Shown in pieces: positions 60,234-64,000 of a stretch of 64,000 nt of DNA; the first letter of the stretch is position 1; each line of letters opens with the position of its first letter. The position numbers and the translations under genes were made by a program. The stretch is from the NCBI GenBank assembly GCA_006176705.1, contig QRFJ01005997.1, positions 62,001 to 126,000 on the forward strand, written 5' to 3'. The notes under the pieces are model-generated. The model was not told the DNA's origin. It searched no databases and worked only from the letters and a program-made list of their open reading frames with translations. This stretch comes from Cocos nucifera (Eukaryota > Streptophyta > Magnoliopsida > Arecales > Arecaceae).

Positions 60234-62008
60234 TGATAAGTGATAAAAATATACTAATAAAAATATTAAATTATAAATTAAACTATTTTATTAGAAATTA
60301 ATATTTTTATTAATCTTATATAGGAAAGAAGGCCACCAATGTGAAAATCTCATTTTTCTGGTTCTGATGAAAAAAATTTTAGGCAAAACGGACTTCAAAC
60401 GAGCCCAGAATCGAATTTCAAAAAAAAAAAAAAAAACCGTCGACGCAATGCTAACGTCAGGATGATGTCAACATTTTTTGTGGTGCACGATGGACCATCT
60501 GAAGGGTATTTTGAGAATTTCACAGCAAGAGGTGTGCTCTGATTGGCTGAAGAACGTGGCGGTCCACGCAACACCGGGCTCGCGCACGATCCATGGAGGG
60601 CAATTTGGGAATTCTGGCTGATCCAACGGGCGGTTTTCACTGAAGCTTGATCGGACGGACAAGAAGAAGGCGCTGATGGACGGCATCCATAGCTCCCGAT
60701 CGAGATCCAACGGCTGAGATTCATTCCGACGTTAAACTATAGATCTGAAGCCTTCTTTCAACGCGATCGGACGGCCCAGATTCGATCCAACGGTTGATCC
60801 AATGGCTGATATTAAATCCGACTTGATCTGGGTTATTTTAAGGGCTTTTTGAGTGGTTTTTGGACCGTTTGATCAACATCTAACGGCCAGAATTATCCAG
60901 ATCTTAATTTGAGTTATTTTGGGAGTCTTAAACCTAGTTTTTGATGGATTTTGGGGGAAATAAAACTCTTCATCTATAAAAAAAACCTAGGGTTGCCGTG
61001 AGAAAAAAAGAATTAGAGAGAGACAAAGAGAGAGACGGGGAGAAAGAGAGAGAGGGAGAAAGAGAGAGAGAAAGAGAGAGGAGAGAGATAAAAAAAAGTG
61101 ATTTGTGAGAAAATCAAAAAGGGTTTTTGATTTTTCTTCGACGATCAAGACATCGATCAAGGAGCCTCTTCTTCTTCGCCAAGTTCTCCACATCAAGAGC
61201 AGCAGACAATCAATTTCAGCAATCAAACAGTCTAATTTCTCTATGCTTTTTATTTTATTTGCTATTTTTGAATTTGTTATCATGAACTAAATTTTATTTT
61301 ACTAAGGCTAAGGTGTAGCCACTCTTTTGATGCAATATTCAGTATGATTTATTTTTAAATTTTATTCATGAGGAGTATATAAATCTGATCTTAATGCTTT
61401 TAGATTACTGGCCATCTTCTAATTGATCTGATGAACATAGATGTTACGGACCAAGTACATCTATGTTAATGCTTCTTGATTATATACCTTGTATTATGAA
61501 TCAAATTAGAATTCATATGCATGCGGAAATTTTAGTGCGCTTTGGACGCAGCGTATTTTAATTAGAGGGTTTCACAAAACCTAATGCATTAATATTTATT
61601 TAAATTACACCTGGACCAAAGGATAATTAATAAATATTAATAGTTTTGCTATGCCTGGACCAAAGGATAGTGAATAAATTAGGAGACTCCACCGTCACAT
61701 GAAATAAAATTAATCTAAAAATCTGAATATTGTATTGACTGAGTTGGTGAACCGATTGCCTTAGTAATCCATTGCTCTTGAATTTAAAACCCTAATAATT
61801 TACACTCTCTCTATTTAATTAAAAACTTTTAATTATTTTTTTTATTTTTTTTAATTTCTTATTCTCATAAATCGATCTTCTAAATAAAGCATAGGAAAGA
61901 GCTTTTCAGTACTTATTTTTCCAATCCTCTAGGGACGATACTCTACTCATTCACTTTATTACTTGATCGACTGGTGCACTTGCCATAGCTATAAATTAGC
62001 ACGCATCA
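60234..62008 (+). repeat. Element E 5' LTR
   Basis: 1.78 kb. Up to about 61010 it differs from the D LTR at many positions, often as C-to-T or G-to-A. From the GA tract onward (about 61015) it is almost identical. TATA box at 60975-60981. Confidence 0.88.
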
Positions 62009-62014
62009 AGTTTT

Positions 62015-62031
62015 TGGCGCCGTTGCCGGGA
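62015..62031 (+). promoter_or_regulatory. Primer-binding site of element E
   Basis: TGGCGCCGTTGCCGGGA, complementary to tRNA-Asp with one G fewer than in D. Confidence 0.8.
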
Positions 62032-62122
62032 TTGTGTCTAAAATAATATTAAAATTTTGATCCTAGCTTTACTTTAGAAATTTATTTTTAATTTTTATTA
62101 TTAAAAAAAAAAAATTTAGTGC

Positions 62123-63580
62123 ATGACACGTACTGGACATAGTAACTTACTACCTCTTAGATCCAGAAATTGAAAGGAACCATTAGAAGACTACAACAAG
62201 AGAGAAACATGGCAGCTGAAGATCCTAACGACATCAATCTAGGATTGGATATGGCGACTGAAGGACAGCATGAAGCTATTCGACCAGTACATCATCCATT
62301 AAATGATTACATCACACCATCTGTAGCCGATGCAGCTTCGAGCATCAGGAGACCGCCTGTACGAGCAAACAACTTCGAAATAAAATCGGCGATGATCCAG
62401 ATGATTCAATCAACTGTCCAATTCAGTGGACACATGCATGATGATCCGAATGCCCATATTTCTAATTTTCTTGAACTTTGCGATACTTTTAAAATTAATG
62501 GGGTGTCGGATGATGCTATTAGATTAAGGTTATTTCCTTTCTCTTTACGGGATAAAGCTAAAAATTGGCTTCATTCTCTTCCTGCAGGTTCTATCACAAC
62601 TTGGGATGTCCTAGCCCAAAAATTCTTAGCCAAGTACTTTCCACCTTCCAAGAACTGCTAAGATGCGCAACGATATCACTTCTTTTATGCAGATGGACAT
62701 GGAGACACTATATGAGGCTTGGGAGCATTTCAAGGAACTGCTGAGGAGATGTCCACATCATCAACTATCCCGTATGGCTTCAGGTACAAACTTTCTATAA
62801 TGGTTTATCTCCTACTAATCGATCTATGATTGATGCAGCAGCAGGAGGAACCATTAATCGAAAAATGGAGGAAGAAGCCTTCGATCTGATCGATGAGATG
62901 GCATCAAATAGCTATCAATGGCAGACAGAGCGCATGATGCCAAAAAGACTAGCAGCTGTGCAGGGAGTAGATTGCGTGCCAACTTTACTAGCTGAAATTG
63001 CAGCCCTTAGAGCCGAAGTCAACAACTTAAAGGGAACAGCTATGCATGTTCAGAGCATTACTTGTGACCTGTGTGGAGGAGGACACGATACGAGCAATTG
63101 CCAGACAGGTAATCCTTTTGCTAAAACAACTGATACAGCTAATTATATTGGTAATTTTTTCAGGCCGCAACAAAACAATCCCTACTCCAACACATACAAT
63201 CAAGGGTGGAGGCAGCACCCAAATTTCTCATGGAGCAATCAAAATGCAGCACAACAGCCACCCCCGGGATTCCAAGTACCTGAAAAGAAGTCCAACATGG
63301 AAGAGCTGATGGTCAAATTTATGCAAAACCAAGAAGCAACTATAAAAAATTTGGAAGCCAAACTTAGGCAGGACCAAACAGCAGCAATTCGAAACTTGGA
63401 GATGCAAATAGGTCAAATGGCTAAGATAATCTCCGAGAGACCTCAAGGATCCTTGCCAAGCAATACGGAGACAAATCCAAGGGAGCAAGTCAATGCTATC
63501 ACCCTAAGAAGTGGTACAAAGCTGGAGGAGCCACATCAGAAGAATGAGACTGAAGAGCCAACTACAAATAAGGAACCATC
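62123..63580 (+). pseudogene. gag: Element E gag (Athila type), frameshifted
   Basis: Nearly identical to D gag at the DNA level. Extra single bases near 62155, 62177, 62653 and 62768 shift the frame, giving a first long piece at 62170-62661. Near 63370 E lacks the extra base seen in D and reads smoothly through RQDQTAAIRNLEMQIGQM. The Gag domain and the zinc knuckle (near 63070) are as in D. It has Arg where D has Trp in the FPFSL(R/W)DKAKNW stretch. Confidence 0.85.
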
Positions 63581-63889
63581 AACTCAAATTCGTCAGTCAC
63601 CAAAACAACCAGCAGATGGATGGTCTCCAGGTATACGATTTGCTGATCCAAATGTGAAGCCCTACGTGCCGCCACTACCATTCCCAGAGAGACAAATACA
63701 GCATCCAGATAAGGAATTTTCTAACTTTTTCAAAATTTTAAAGAATTTACATATTAATATTCCTTTTGTAGATGCTATTACTCAAATGCCCAGGTATGCC
63801 AAGTTTCTCAAAGAAATCTTAACAAATAAGAAAAAGCTGAAGGAGCATGAGAGAATAAATTTGAATGAAGAATGCTCAGCAATACTTCA

Positions 63890-64000
63890 AAATAAATTAC
63901 CACAGAAGTTAAAAGATCCAGGGAGTTTTACTATCCCCTGCATTATTGGTGATTGTAGTTTTGATAAAGTTTTATGTGATTTAGGAGCAAGCATTAATCT
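63890..64000 (+). pseudogene. pro: Element E aspartic protease, start only
   Basis: Reads KLKDPGSFTIPCIIGDCSF and reaches the active-site DLGASIN at 63978-63998, where the window ends. The frame is intact over this stretch. Partial by window truncation. Confidence 0.8.

Larger units (their letters stand above)
60234..64000 (+). mobile_element. Element E: Athila-type Ty3/gypsy retrotransposon, 5' part
   Basis: 5' LTR 60234-62008, tRNA-Asp primer-binding site at 62015, gag from 62123, and the protease beginning at the window edge. Same family as D. Whether it carries reverse transcriptase and integrase lies outside the window. The left flank is GCAGT. It is inserted in F's 3' LTR. Confidence 0.88.

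Noticed and set aside
1..64000. tRNA, rRNA or other structured RNA genes
   Set aside because: tRNA-like matches are only primer-binding sites complementary to tRNA ends. No cloverleaf or rRNA segment was recognised by eye.

Overview
This window is gene-poor plant nuclear DNA made almost entirely of transposable elements nested inside one another. I see no host protein-coding gene, tRNA, rRNA or CRISPR array. The element families are Ty1/copia of Angela/BARE, SIRE/Maximus and Tork type, Ty3/gypsy of Athila type, and CACTA transposons. With the high A+T content they point to a large-genome flowering plant. A monocot, possibly a palm, is my inference from the family resemblance of the copia polyproteins and was not tested.

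Layout, left to right. (1) 1-15444: a minus-strand copia element (Z). Only its leader (1-2333) and its 2.7 kb 5' LTR (2347-3997 plus 14384-15444) lie in the window. A plus-strand Angela-like copia (A, 3998-14383) sits inside that LTR. (2) 15518-25863: a second element of the same family (B). (3) 25864-27355: unassigned LTR-like sequence followed by a degenerate minisatellite. (4) 27356 onward: the left end of a CACTA element (G), with tandem repeats behind it. (5) 29981 onward: a SIRE-like copia (F) inserted in that sequence. Its 5' LTR, gag remnant and 3' LTR start are visible. (6) 35419-59807: a CACTA element (H) inserted in F's 3' LTR and flanked by a TCA target duplication. H is filled with a chimeric Angela copia (C, 37496-49362), a minus-strand Tork-like fragment (I, about 49600-51200), and a complete but non-autonomous Athila-type gypsy element (D, 51812-58994, target duplication TCGTC). 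(7) 59808-60233: the rest of F's 3' LTR, broken by a second Athila element (E, 60234 to the window end).

All coding regions are decayed. The best preserved are the Athila Gag of D and E and the right half of copia C. The order of events that can be read is: G, then F, then H, then C, I and D inside H; E entered F's LTR separately.

I found no new defence or metabolic system. The strongest unusual signals are: paired stem-loops in the copia leaders whose sequence differs but whose pairing is kept; stop codons shared at the same codons of three separate Gag copies; a copia chimera that implies a large deletion inside CACTA H; a sharp U3 versus R-U5-gag divergence boundary in Athila element E; and frameshifts that are overwhelmingly single-base insertions, which may partly be assembly error.
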